Below are positions 1 through 7,266 of a stretch of 7,773 nt of DNA, piece by piece. Position 1 is the first letter of the stretch. Each line of letters starts with the position of its first letter. The notes under the pieces are model-generated. The model did not search any database. It had not been told where the DNA came from and saw nothing but the letters and a program-made list of their open reading frames with translations. The translations under genes were made by a program, and so were the position numbers. Origin of the DNA: Chloroflexota bacterium (lineage in GTDB: Bacteria > Chloroflexota > Anaerolineae > Promineifilales > Promineifilaceae); contig CP070688.1 in NCBI GenBank assembly GCA_020353135.1, positions 522,896-530,668 on the forward strand, read 5' to 3'.

Positions 1-707
1 CGTCCCGGATACTCCTCATCCATGATGCGGCGCACCTTCTTCAGGAAGGCATGGGTTTCGGCTAGGTTCTCGCAGTTTGTGCCTTCACGCTCGTAGAGAT
101 AGGGGACAGCATCCGCACGAAAACCGTCAACGCCTAGATCAAGCCAGAAGCGCATGATGCTGAGCATTTCCTCGTGTACGTCCGGGTTATCATAGTTCAA
201 GTCCGGCTGGCTGCTATAAAAGCGGTGCCAGAAATACTTGCCCACCTGCTCATCATAGGTCCAGTTTGAGTCCTCGTAATCGAGGAAGATGATCCGGGCT
301 CCAGCATATTCCTCACCGGTTTCACTCCAAACGTAGTAGTCGTGATATGGTGAATCCGGCCCTTTGCGCGCCTCTTGAAACCAGCGATGTTGGTCCGACG
401 TATGATTCATGACCAGGTCGGTCACGACGCGCAAACCTCTCTCATGAGCCGCATCCAGGAACGCTTTGAAGTCAGCCAGGGTGCCGTAATCCGAATGGAT
501 GCTCGTGTAGTCGGCGATGTCGTAGCCGTCATCTTTCAGCGGCGAAGGATACATTGGCAGAATCCAGATGCAGTCGACGCCTAGAGACTGGATGTAGTCC
601 AGCTTAGAGATCGCGCCACTGAAGTCGCCATGCCCATCGCCGTTGCCATCGTTATAGCCCCGAATGTAGAGTTCGTAAAATACGGCTTCTTGATACCAGT
701 TATCCAC
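1..707 (-). CDS. treS: Trehalose synthase (maltose alpha-D-glucosyltransferase), N-terminal part, truncated by window edge
   Basis: Cytoplasmic GH13 enzyme that interconverts maltose and trehalose. The 235 complete codons in the window hold the first part of the (beta/alpha)8 barrel; the rest lies beyond position 1. Visible are the opening [17 protein letters not shown], a Ca-type loop [10 protein letters not shown] (residues 20-29), [10 protein letters not shown] (59-68), GH13 region I DLVMNHTS (97-104) followed by DQHRWFQ, and region [14 protein letters not shown] with the expected nucleophile Asp199. The stretch [20 protein letters not shown] (204-222) right after region II is, from memory of the family, typical of TreS rather than of general alpha-glucosidases or amylases. 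The start is GTG at 707: an in-frame TGA lies upstream with no ATG, GTG or TTG between, and a GAGG box (718-715) sits 7 nt before it. It follows the ABC permease genes on the same strand after a 119 bp gap containing a large palindrome. The main alternative is another GH13 glucosidase, which I consider unlikely. Confidence 0.9.
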   Translation of the reverse strand, partial: MDNWYQEAVFYELYIRGYNDGNGDGHGDFSGAISKLDYIQSLGVDCIWILPMYPSPLKDDGYDIADYTSIHSDYGTLADFKAFLDAAHERGLRVVTDLVMNHTSDQHRWFQEARKGPDSPYHDYYVWSETGEEYAGARIIFLDYEDSNWTYDEQVGKYFWHRFYSSQPDLNYDNPDVHEEMLSIMRFWLDLGVDGFRADAVPYLYEREGTNCENLAETHAFLKKVRRIMDEEYPG

Positions 708-768
708 CTTTATGCCTCGTAAGGATAATCAAGCCACATATCAGGGCGGCGTATCGTCCACAATACAG

Positions 769-798
769 ACGGGCGCGATCCGGCCGGATCGCGCCCGT
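769..798 (-). terminator. 30 bp perfect palindrome between permease gene and treS; terminator or attenuator candidate
   Basis: A perfect inverted repeat with arms ACGGGCGCGATCC and GGATCGCGCCCGT around GGCC. As RNA it would fold into a very GC-rich hairpin. It starts 29 nt after the permease stop and ends 62 nt before treS. Downstream on the minus strand the sequence is TCTGTATTGT, only moderately U-rich, so this is not a textbook intrinsic terminator. It could be a partial terminator lowering treS expression, an mRNA 3'-end stabiliser, or a DNA-binding palindrome. Confidence 0.55.
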
Positions 799-806
799 TA
801 TCATTC

Positions 807-818
807 TTACACGTGTTC
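807..818. promoter_or_regulatory. Weak operator-like site resembling the LacI operators of this locus
   Basis: The sequence TTACACGTGTTC matches 10 of 12 positions of the core TAACACGTGTTA found at the operon promoter, including the central CpG; its inner 8 bp ACACGTGT is a perfect palindrome. It lies just after the permease stop codon and about 100 bp upstream of treS. No good promoter was recognised beside it, so it may be chance or a secondary (looping) site. Confidence 0.25.
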
Positions 819-826
819 GGCGGCTT

Positions 827-1738
827 CTAGCCTTTCACCGATCCGGCCGTCAAGCCGCGCACGAAGTAGCGTTGTAGGGCGAAGAAGACGATCAAGGGAA
901 TGATCATCGTCACGAAGGCGCCGGCCGTTAGCAAATGCCAGTCCTGGCCTCGCTCGCCGACCAGAGCCGATAGCTTGGCCGTCAGGACCGCTCTCTGCGG
1001 GTTCGTACCCAGGAATACCAGGGCCACGAGCAGATCGTTCCAGACCCACAGAAATTGGAAAATGGCGAAAGAGGCGATCACTGGCACAGAAAGGGGCAGC
1101 ACCAGCCGGGTAAAGGTCGTCAGCGGCGAGGCGCCGTCGACATGGGCCGACTCAATGATCTCCCTCGGCAACGACGATATGTAGCCAAATAGCAGGAATA
1201 TGGCCAGAGGTAAGCCGAAACCCGTATGGGCCAACCACACGCCCAGCAAACTTCCGTTTAGGGAGATACCAGTCGCATCACCGACGTTCACGTAAAGTCG
1301 TAACAGCGGAATCAAGGACATTTGCAGCGGCACAACCATCAGGCCAACCACGACGACAAACAGGAATCGGCGGCCGGGAAACTCCAACCAGGCAAAGGCG
1401 TAGGCGGCAAATGCGGCGATGGTGATTGGGATGACCACGGCCGGTATCGTTACCAGCAGGCTGTTCACGAAGGCGTCGCCCATGCCGCTGGTGGTCATTA
1501 CCCGCTCGTAATTCTCCAACGTGTACTGGGTGAAATCAAAAGGATGTTGGAAGACCGTCCACCAGCCAGAGGTAGCGATGTCGCTTGGCGGTCGAAAGGA
1601 ACTGATGAATATCCCCAGTGTTGGCAACGTCCACAAGAAGGCAATGGCCAGCACGGCGATGTACGCCGGCGTGGATCTCAGCCAGCGAACGAATCTATCA
1701 CTGCGGGCAGTCTCTTGCGTTTGATACGTAACACTCAT
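827..1738 (-). CDS. Carbohydrate ABC transporter permease, MalG/AglG-like
   Basis: Inner-membrane subunit of a sugar importer (binding-protein-dependent transport permease, carbohydrate type 1). The 303-residue product shows about six hydrophobic segments (roughly 25-47, 90-116, 124-148, 162-188, 216-243, 266-288). A clear EAA loop lies at 193-222: EIIESAHVDGASP followed by RLVLPLSVP, the contact site for the ATPase. The C-terminal QRYFVRGLTAGSVKG is the common MalG-type ending. An in-frame ATG 12 codons further upstream (1774) exists, but the ATG at 1738 is preferred because AAGGAG (1752-1747) lies 8 nt before it and it leaves a 4 bp gap to the upstream permease instead of a 32 bp overlap. 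It should pair with the 1743-2855 permease. The substrate cannot be read from this subunit alone; neighbours suggest alpha-glucosides, trehalose or maltose. Confidence 0.93.
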   Translation of the reverse strand: MSVTYQTQETARSDRFVRWLRSTPAYIAVLAIAFLWTLPTLGIFISSFRPPSDIATSGWWTVFQHPFDFTQYTLENYERVMTTSGMGDAFVNSLLVTIPAVVIPITIAAFAAYAFAWLEFPGRRFLFVVVVGLMVVPLQMSLIPLLRLYVNVGDATGISLNGSLLGVWLAHTGFGLPLAIFLLFGYISSLPREIIESAHVDGASPLTTFTRLVLPLSVPVIASFAIFQFLWVWNDLLVALVFLGTNPQRAVLTAKLSALVGERGQDWHLLTAGAFVTMIIPLIVFFALQRYFVRGLTAGSVKG

Positions 1739-1742
1739 CAGC

Positions 1743-2855
1743 TTAACTCCTTGATTCGCGCATGCCGCGGACATTGTAGATCATGACCGGTATGACCGCG
1801 ATCAGCAGGACCACGGCAATGGCGCTGGCCCGGCCGAAGTTCCGGAAAGTGAACATCTCGGCGAACATTCGATTGGCGATTACCTCAGTATTGAACTGGC
1901 CGCTGGTCATGACAAACACGATGTCGAACACTTTGAGCACCATGATCAAGACCGTGGTTGCGATAGTAATAATCGTACCGCGGATGTAGGGAATGATGAC
2001 CCGAAAGAAAATCTGGAACTCGCTCGCGCCATCAATCCGCGCCGCTTCAAGCAACTCGCCAGGCACACCCTTCACGGCCGCCGACAAAACCACCATGGCG
2101 AAACCGACCAGGATCCAGATCATGATGATGATCAGGAAGAAGTTGTTCCAGGGCTGCAGAATGAGCCAGCCCTGGGGTTCGCCACCCAGGGCAACCACGA
2201 TCGCATTGAGCAGCCCGATTTGCGGCCGGTTTGCCGGCTGGAAGCTGTAGATGAAGCGCCAGATCACGCTGGCGCCGACGGCCGAAATAGCCATGGGCAA
2301 GAAGATGATCGATTTGGCGGCCGCTTCGCCGCGAATGCGGTCGACCAGAACGGCGACAACCAGGCCCAGACCAATAACGAAACTGGTCACAAAGATCAAC
2401 CACAAGAGGTTGTTACGCAGGGCGATTAACATATTAGAATCGGTGAAGACGAACAAATAGTTGTCTAGACCGATGAAGTTCTCTGATCTGGCGTCGAAGA
2501 AACTGCGGTAGGTTGTCTCGACGGCCGGATAAACCAGATAGAGCGTCAGAATCAGAAGCGCCGGACCCACGAATACAAAGGGCCGCACCCCCTCCCGCTG
2601 CCTTTCGGGCAACAACGATACCAGGTTGTCAAAGGCCAGATAAAGGACCCAGACCCCCCCAACCCCGACGATGATGGCCACTACGGCTACCAAAGCCTTG
2701 TTGGCCTCGCGATCGGTCATGAAGGTGACGCTCCAAACAAGCAGCGCTATGGCCAGCAGCGGAATCAAGATCGCGACGGCAATGCGCAGTATGCCCGTTG
2801 TCAGGGCGCCGATCACGCCCCCGGATTCCTGTGGCTGATTGGCTGATTGTGCCAT
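1743..2855 (-). CDS. Carbohydrate ABC transporter permease, MalF/AglF-like
   Basis: Membrane subunit of the sugar importer, 370 residues. About eight hydrophobic segments are visible (roughly 20-43, 53-77, 92-117, 147-170, 180-205, 238-262, 290-312, 343-362); two lie before the six core helices, as is known for MalF-type subunits. The EAA loop is at 267-293: ELLEAARIDGASE followed by FRVIIPYIRG. Between helices, the segment around 201-235 (FQPANRPQIGLLNAIV) is probably an external loop. The start at 2855 has AAGGAGG only 5 nt upstream, a strong site; a second ATG 5 nt further upstream is out of frame. The gene follows the binding-protein gene after a 109 bp gap with a stem-loop, and its stop is 4 bp from the next permease. 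With the MalG-like partner it forms the heterodimeric pore; no ATPase is encoded nearby. Confidence 0.93.
   Translation of the reverse strand: MAQSANQPQESGGVIGALTTGILRIAVAILIPLLAIALLVWSVTFMTDREANKALVAVVAIIVGVGGVWVLYLAFDNLVSLLPERQREGVRPFVFVGPALLILTLYLVYPAVETTYRSFFDARSENFIGLDNYLFVFTDSNMLIALRNNLLWLIFVTSFVIGLGLVVAVLVDRIRGEAAAKSIIFLPMAISAVGASVIWRFIYSFQPANRPQIGLLNAIVVALGGEPQGWLILQPWNNFFLIIIMIWILVGFAMVVLSAAVKGVPGELLEAARIDGASEFQIFFRVIIPYIRGTIITIATTVLIMVLKVFDIVFVMTSGQFNTEVIANRMFAEMFTFRNFGRASAIAVVLLIAVIPVMIYNVRGMRESRS
1747..1752 (-). promoter_or_regulatory. Shine-Dalgarno site inside the end of the upstream permease gene
   Basis: AAGGAG is embedded in the last codons (AGG AGT TAA) of the upstream permease, 8 nt before the ATG at 1738. 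It decides the start of the second permease and indicates translational coupling of the two membrane subunits. Confidence 0.75.
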
Positions 2856-2884
2856 ACCATCCTCCTTACGGTAAACAGTTGCTG

Positions 2885-2922
2885 CCGGGCAAGATGAGGG
2901 GCTTAGTCCTCATCTTGCCCGG
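2885..2922 (-). promoter_or_regulatory. Intercistronic stem-loop between binding-protein and permease genes
   Basis: A perfect 15 bp inverted repeat (CCGGGCAAGATGAGG and its complement) flanks an 8 nt loop. It begins 42 nt after the binding-protein stop and ends 29 nt before the permease start. No U-run follows, so it is better read as a 3'-end stabiliser or partial terminator. In well-known ABC operons, such as malE-malF of E. coli, repeats in this position help keep binding protein more abundant than permease; the same role here is inferred from position. Confidence 0.6.
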
Positions 2923-2964
2923 TGAATCGTTGCCAGGAAGTCAGCTTGACTTCCGCCTATCTAC

Positions 2965-4263
2965 TTACTCGCTGGGCCAACTATCGTCGATCGTCGTGAG
3001 CACCGTGTCCAGGTCGGTGCCGCTGACGTAATCAACGATGCCAGTCCAGAACGTGCCCGTGCCAACGGCGCCAGGCATGAGGTCACCGCCGTCGAAGCGG
3101 AAGGTATCAGCGCCTTGCAGGATTTCGGCAAAGCCACGCAGGGCGTCGTCGGGATACCAATCCAGAGGCACGTCGTTGTGCGGGGCGACGAAGATGCCGG
3201 CTTCAACCTCGGCCTTGGTGGATTCGCCGGTGGTCAGGAACTCCATGGTCGCACGACCGGCCGGCGTATCTTTGCCCATGCTCAGGATGGATCCGGAGCC
3301 CAATACGGGCTTTCCGTGATCAGCTTCATTGATTGGTGGTAGATAGAAGTAGTCGACATCCTCGCCTATCACAGAACCTTCGGGGAAGAAATTGAGAATG
3401 AAGCTGGCCTGGCGATGCAAGTAACAGCCTGGTGGGTCGTCAAACAATGGCAGCGGACCATCGCCAAACGGCGTGGTCAGGATTCCGGTGGTTCCGCCAA
3501 GGACGTAATCGGGGTTGAGCCAGATGTCGCCCATGGTCTCAAAGGCGCTGCGCACCTCCGGTGAATTGAAAGGTAACTCGCCGGCGACCCACTGGTCATA
3601 CTTCTCCGCGCCAGCAGTACGCAGCATGATGTCCTCGACCCAGTCCGTGCCAACCCAGCCGGTGGCGCCACTGCTCTCGATGGCAACGCACCAGGGAATG
3701 CCGCCGTCGGCCACGATCTGGTCCGTCAAAGCCACCAGATCATCCCAGGTCTCGGGGACTTCATAGCCGGCAGCCTCGAAGTCATCCTTCGCATACCAGA
3801 CCAGGCTTTTCACATCGGCATTGTGCCATACGCCGACGAGCGTATCGTCGACGGTGCCCAGATCAATCCAGGCCTGGTTATACTGTTCTTGCATGTAGTC
3901 GTCTTCCAGGAACTGGCCCACATCGATCAAGAATCCCTCACGGGCAAAGTCAGCCATCAGACCCGGCTGGGGGAAATTGTAGACGTCTGGCGGGTCTCCG
4001 GCTTCAGCTCGCACCAACGCCAGCGTTTCGAAGTCACCCGAACCCTCAATCTCGACCGTCACGCCAGTTCGCTCCTCGAACGGCGCCATGCTTTCTTTGA
4101 ACTTGGCGATCTGTTCCTCGCCCGCGGCAGTCAGAATCGTAACCGTTTGTCCGGAGATGTCTTCCGTTTCAGTTTCGGCTTCCTCATCGCCTCCGCACGC
4201 GGCCAGCAGCAGAGCCAGAACAATCATCGCGCTCACGAAAGTTAACAACATTCTTTTTGACAT
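2965..4263 (-). CDS. Extracellular sugar-binding lipoprotein of an ABC importer, AglE/MalE type
   Basis: Substrate-binding protein (solute-binding family 1) of the importer, 432 residues, anchored outside the membrane as a lipoprotein. The N-terminus has SKR, a hydrophobic core and the lipobox LAAC with Cys23, then a Gly-Gly and acidic linker (DEEAETETED). The mature part starts with VTILTAAGEEQIAKFKESM and contains GDPPDVYNFPQPG (89-101), HNADVKSLVWYAKDDFEAAG (147-166), PETWDDLVAL (170-179) and IPWCVAIESSGATGW (189-203). The last two, with the KSLVWY block, resemble alpha-glucoside-binding proteins (AglE-like), which is recognition from memory. Cys192 and Cys280 might form a disulfide. The start at 4263 has GGAGG 6 nt upstream. 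It lies 81 bp after the lacI-type gene and just before the permeases, the usual order. Ligand choice (trehalose, maltose, sucrose or other alpha-glucoside) is not determined by sequence reading. Confidence 0.92.
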   Translation of the reverse strand: MSKRMLLTFVSAMIVLALLLAACGGDEEAETETEDISGQTVTILTAAGEEQIAKFKESMAPFEERTGVTVEIEGSGDFETLALVRAEAGDPPDVYNFPQPGLMADFAREGFLIDVGQFLEDDYMQEQYNQAWIDLGTVDDTLVGVWHNADVKSLVWYAKDDFEAAGYEVPETWDDLVALTDQIVADGGIPWCVAIESSGATGWVGTDWVEDIMLRTAGAEKYDQWVAGELPFNSPEVRSAFETMGDIWLNPDYVLGGTTGILTTPFGDGPLPLFDDPPGCYLHRQASFILNFFPEGSVIGEDVDYFYLPPINEADHGKPVLGSGSILSMGKDTPAGRATMEFLTTGESTKAEVEAGIFVAPHNDVPLDWYPDDALRGFAEILQGADTFRFDGGDLMPGAVGTGTFWTGIVDYVSGTDLDTVLTTIDDSWPSE

Positions 4264-4344
4264 CTTCGTCCTCCACGTGAATTCAAGTAATCTGAAACTT
4301 GTAGACTCGAAATATCGTTCATTTGCTGCAGTTTATCGCGTCAA
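4264..4344 (-). other. Short gap between repressor and binding-protein genes
   Basis: This 81 bp spacer carries the binding-protein ribosome site (GGAGG, 6 nt before ATG 4263). I found no convincing -35/-10 pair, operator palindrome or terminator hairpin in it. It is therefore most simply read as part of one transcript from the promoter at 5537-5566, although a weak internal promoter cannot be excluded. Confidence 0.5.
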
Positions 4345-5424
4345 TCACCTCCTCGACGAATTATTACTACTACTGGGCGTCGTCTGCCGCGCCTTCTCGT
4401 CAGCGCCGCACGAAGCGCGAACAACCAGTTCCGGAGTCATTAAATGCCCTCTTTCGCCTGGCCAATCTTGATTAACCAGGCGCAACGCCAGTTGACCTAC
4501 CTGCCAACCCAATTCATAGGCTGGCAAACGTACGGTGCTCAACTGCGGTTCGACAAAGCGGGCGATGGACACATCGTCAAAACCGACGATGGCCATGTCC
4601 TGTGGGATCTGCAGCCCACGTGCTCTGGCGGCGTGCATGGCGCCGATGGCCACCACGTCACTGGCAACAAACACGGCCGTCGGCCGGTCAGCCAGATCGA
4701 CGAGCCGATTCATGGCCGAATAGCCGCTCTCGCTGGTGAAAAAGCCCAATTCGACCAATTCTGGATCGTAAATCAGGTCCGCTGCCAGCAGAGCGTCCTG
4801 ATAGCCGCGATAGCGTTCCCGGGCAGAGACATAGGTCAAAGGCGCGTTGGTGATCAGACCTATCCGTCGATGATCCAGGCTGATCAGATGGTTCGTCGCC
4901 ATTTGTGCGCCAAGATAGTTGTCGGCGTCGACGAATGGAATTGAATGGCCGGGCAGCCGGCCGTTGGTCACGATCGGCAGCCTTTGCCTGTGCAGCTCCA
5001 ACGCCTCTGTCTCTTCTAGCTGAGGACCAGACAAGATAATGCCGTCCACATGCCCTTCATGGATCAGGTAGGCGTAGCCATCTTCGTCGTCCTCAGGATC
5101 GACGGGGTGGAACAGTACGTGGTAGTTGGCCGGACGTACGCTGTCGCCCAGGCCGTGCAGAACTTCGGGCAAAAACAGATCGGCCGCTGCCCGCTCTGGG
5201 TTCTGGTGCAGCACGAAGGCCAGGGTAAATGTGCGGCCGCTGACCAGTCGCCGGCCGGTCGCATTGGGATAGTAATTAAGCCTGTTCGCCGCTTGCAGAA
5301 CCCGGCGACGCGTCGACTCTGGGATACCGCTGCCCGGGGCGTCGTTCAAGACAAGCGATACGGTAGTACGAGAGACGCCAGCCTCCCGGGCAACCTCCTG
5401 GCTTGTTGCCCGCTTCCTTGCCAT
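4345..5424 (-). CDS. LacI-family transcriptional regulator, probable autoregulated sugar repressor
   Basis: DNA-binding repressor of 359 residues. The N-terminal helix-turn-helix is at about 7-27 (TSQEVAREAGVSRTTVSLVLN). The hinge helix region, residues 39-60, ends AANRLNYYPNATGRRL, with Leu49 at the position of the leucine that enters the central CpG of LacI-type operators. Sugar-binding core blocks include GHVDGIILSGP (124-134), LDHRRIGLITN (183-193), RYRGYQDALL (204-213), PTAVFVASDVVAIGAM (248-263), and VGFDDVSIARFVEPQLSTVR (280-299). The tail TTPSSSNNSSRR is probably disordered. I choose ATG 5424, not the in-frame TTG at 5451, because AAGAGG (5439-5434) precedes it by 9 nt and the HTH then starts at the usual distance. 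It is the first gene after the operator-bearing promoter and is followed on the same strand by the transporter genes, so it likely represses itself and the operon until a sugar binds. Confidence 0.93.
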   Translation of the reverse strand: MARKRATSQEVAREAGVSRTTVSLVLNDAPGSGIPESTRRRVLQAANRLNYYPNATGRRLVSGRTFTLAFVLHQNPERAAADLFLPEVLHGLGDSVRPANYHVLFHPVDPEDDEDGYAYLIHEGHVDGIILSGPQLEETEALELHRQRLPIVTNGRLPGHSIPFVDADNYLGAQMATNHLISLDHRRIGLITNAPLTYVSARERYRGYQDALLAADLIYDPELVELGFFTSESGYSAMNRLVDLADRPTAVFVASDVVAIGAMHAARARGLQIPQDMAIVGFDDVSIARFVEPQLSTVRLPAYELGWQVGQLALRLVNQDWPGERGHLMTPELVVRASCGADEKARQTTPSSSNNSSRR

Positions 5425-5530
5425 CGAATCGATCCTCTTCCCGAGGGCCAAGGTTGGTCAAGAACAAGGTGTACTGGGCACACGGCCCTGATGAAGTCGC
5501 CCAGTCCCATCCTAACGCGCGTTACTAACA
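5425..5530 (-). other. Predicted 5' leader of the sugar operon
   Basis: If transcription starts about 7 nt after the -10 box, the mRNA has a leader of roughly 105 nt before the repressor ATG. It contains a 7 bp inverted repeat, ACTGGGC (5473-5479) and GCCCAGT (5499-5505), around a 19 nt loop. No known riboswitch was recognised; the stem could be incidental. Confidence 0.35.
5513..5524. promoter_or_regulatory. Probable LacI-family operator, promoter-distal copy (O2)
   Basis: TAACGCGCGTTA is a perfect 12 bp palindrome with a central CpG. It shares the pattern TAACRCGYGTTA with the adjacent site and lies just downstream of the predicted transcription start. The centres of the two sites are 13 bp apart. 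Confidence 0.6.
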
Positions 5531-5540
5531 CGTGTTAGTA
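5523..5540. promoter_or_regulatory. Probable LacI-family operator overlapping the -10 box (O1)
   Basis: TACTAACACGTGTTAGTA is a perfect 18 bp palindrome with a central CpG, as expected for a LacI-type dimer with a hinge leucine. It overlaps the last four bases of the -10 box and the predicted start point, so bound repressor would block RNA polymerase. The encoded LacI-family protein immediately downstream is the obvious candidate ligand. Confidence 0.8.
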
Positions 5541-5566
5541 TAAATGAAGCGAGTACCGGTTGTCAA
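5537..5566 (-). promoter_or_regulatory. Sigma70-type promoter of the sugar operon
   Basis: On the minus strand, a perfect -35 box TTGACA (5566-5561) is followed by an 18 bp spacer and TATACT (5542-5537), 5 of 6 matches to the -10 consensus. The predicted start is near 5530. The -35 box lies 18 bp beyond the mutase stop codon, and the operator palindrome begins inside the -10 box. Confidence 0.82.
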
Positions 5567-5583
5567 TACAAAATGCGGTCGAA

Positions 5584-7266
5584 TTAGATCCAATTAGGCT
5601 CCTGATATTGGCCAAACACGTCGCGCAGCACATCCGTAATCTCACCGAGCGTGGCGTAGACCCGGACCGCATCTATAATGGCCGGCATCGTATTCTGGGA
5701 ATTCGCGGCCGCATATCGCAACGCTTCAAGGCTGCTGGCCACCTGGGCTCCATCCCGTTCGCGGCGCACTTGCTGCAGGCGGTCCATTTGGCGCTCATAA
5801 CCCTGGGGATCCATGGCCAGGATCGGGATTCTCAGTTCCTCATCCGGATCCACGTAGCCATTCACGCCGACGATCACCCGCTGGTCTTCATCCGTTTCCA
5901 GCTGGTACCGGTAGGCTGCGTCGGCGATCTCGTTCTGGAAGAAGCCTCGTTCTAAGGCAGGCAATACGCCGCCCAGATCGGCGACCTGCTTCCAATAGGC
6001 ATAGACCTGGCGCTCGATCTTGTTGGTTTCGTGTTCGACGAAAAAGGAACCGGCCAGCGGATCGACGGTGTTGGTTACGCCGCTCTCCTCGGCGATGATC
6101 TGCTGCGTGCGCAAAGCGGTGGTGGCCGCTTCCGCGCTCGGCAAGGCCCAGGCCTCGTCCATGCTATTGGTGTGCAGGCTCTGCGTGCCGCCCAGCACGG
6201 CCGCCAGGGCCTGGATCGTCACCCGCACGATATTGTTCTCCGGCTGCTGAGCCGTGAGGGACACGCCGGCTGTCTGGGTGTGGAAACGACACAGCCAGGA
6301 GCGTGGGTTCTTGGCTCCAAAGGTCCCCTTCATTTCCCGGGCCCAGATTCGCCGGGCGGCCCGGAACTTGGCGATTTCCTCGAAGAAGTCGTTGTGACAA
6401 TTGAAGAAGAAGCTGAGGCGCGGCGCGAAGTCGTCGATATCTAGGCCACGCTCAAGGCACCAGCGTACGTATTCCAGCCCATCGCCAAGCGTAAAAGCCA
6501 GCTCCTGGGCGGCCGTCGCCCCGGCTTCGCGAATATGGTAACCACTTATCGAGACCGTATTCCAGAGCGGTAAGTGATTCGTGCCAAACTCGATGGTATC
6601 GACCACCAGGCGCATGGATGGCTCGGGCGGGAAAATGAATTCCTTCTGGGCGATGTACTCCTTCAAGATGTCGTTTTGCAGCGTACCACGCAGCTTCTCC
6701 ATCGGTACACCTTGCTTCTCGGCGGCCACGATGTACATCGCCCATAGCACTGCCGCCGGGCCATTGATGGTCATGCTGGTGCTCACATCACCCAACGGAA
6801 TGCCGTCGAAAAGGATCTCCATATCCTTCAGGCTGCTGACGGCGACGCCGCACTTGCCAAACTCACCAAGGGCCTCCGGCGCGTCGGTGTCGTATCCCAT
6901 CAGAGTCGGCAGATCGAAGGCCACCGAGAGGCCCATATAGCCCTGCCCCATCAAGTACTTGTAGCGGGCATTGGTCTCCTCGGCCGTGCCGAAACCGGCG
7001 AACATGCGCATCGTCCAAGGTCTGCCCCGGTACAGCGTGGCGTGTATGCCGCGCGTGAACGGATATTCGCCTGGCAGGCCCAGATCGGCCAGATAGTCGA
7101 CATCGGCCACATCCAAAGGTGTGTACAGCCGTTCGATAAGCTCGCCGGAAGTGGTCATGAATTTCTGGCGTCGCTCTGGAAAACGCTGTGCATGCCTTTT
7201 CAGCGTGCCTTCTTGCCATTCCTTTTCGCGCTCGTCTAGATGGGTTAGTTTTTCTTGGTCAAACAT
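5584..7266 (-). CDS. Adenosylcobalamin-dependent acyl-CoA mutase large subunit, isobutyryl-CoA-mutase-like
   Basis: Catalytic (TIM-barrel) subunit of a B12-dependent mutase of the methylmalonyl-CoA mutase family, 560 residues, cytoplasmic. Conserved blocks: [20 protein letters not shown] (68-87), [19 protein letters not shown] (112-130), STSMTINGP (162-170), [11 protein letters not shown] (194-204) with Gln197, [13 protein letters not shown] (239-251) with Tyr243 and His244, FAPRLSFFF (280-288), [17 protein letters not shown] (329-345) and [14 protein letters not shown] (359-372). It ends at NWI without the C-terminal cobalamin-binding domain, so it needs a separate small subunit, not seen here. 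At the positions of P. shermanii Tyr89 and Arg207 it has Phe89 (MRMFAGFG) and Gln207 (YIAQKEF); from known enzymes, Phe/Gln is the pair of isobutyryl-CoA mutase (IcmA). Automatic annotation would probably say methylmalonyl-CoA mutase. The start ATG 7266 has a modest AGG 4 nt upstream; residues before the barrel match the usual N-terminus. Family certain, substrate moderately so. Confidence 0.93.
   Translation of the reverse strand: MFDQEKLTHLDEREKEWQEGTLKRHAQRFPERRQKFMTTSGELIERLYTPLDVADVDYLADLGLPGEYPFTRGIHATLYRGRPWTMRMFAGFGTAEETNARYKYLMGQGYMGLSVAFDLPTLMGYDTDAPEALGEFGKCGVAVSSLKDMEILFDGIPLGDVSTSMTINGPAAVLWAMYIVAAEKQGVPMEKLRGTLQNDILKEYIAQKEFIFPPEPSMRLVVDTIEFGTNHLPLWNTVSISGYHIREAGATAAQELAFTLGDGLEYVRWCLERGLDIDDFAPRLSFFFNCHNDFFEEIAKFRAARRIWAREMKGTFGAKNPRSWLCRFHTQTAGVSLTAQQPENNIVRVTIQALAAVLGGTQSLHTNSMDEAWALPSAEAATTALRTQQIIAEESGVTNTVDPLAGSFFVEHETNKIERQVYAYWKQVADLGGVLPALERGFFQNEIADAAYRYQLETDEDQRVIVGVNGYVDPDEELRIPILAMDPQGYERQMDRLQQVRRERDGAQVASSLEALRYAAANSQNTMPAIIDAVRVYATLGEITDVLRDVFGQYQEPNWI

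Noticed and set aside
1739..1774. Longer form of the second permease starting at ATG 1774
   Set aside because: It would overlap the upstream permease by 32 bp; the ATG at 1738 has a much better ribosome site and a natural N-terminus.
4240..4322. Small reading frame of 26 codons (minus strand, from ATG 4322) between repressor and binding-protein genes
   Set aside because: It overlaps the binding-protein start out of frame. The only strong ribosome-site-like sequence, AGGAGGTGA, is the end of the repressor gene and lies about 24 nt too far upstream.
5425..5451. Longer repressor form starting at TTG 5451
   Set aside because: It adds nine residues before the HTH, uses a rarer start codon, and lacks the well-placed AAGAGG that precedes ATG 5424.
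5346..5531. Leader reading frame on the minus strand crossing the repressor start
   Set aside because: It has no proper ribosome site, overlaps the well-supported repressor gene in another frame, and shows no recognisable peptide features.
375..7239. Numerous open frames on the plus strand and alternative minus frames inside the six main genes
   Set aside because: They lie inside genes with clear family motifs, and their products are of low complexity or unlike any family; they are shadows caused by GC-rich coding sequence.
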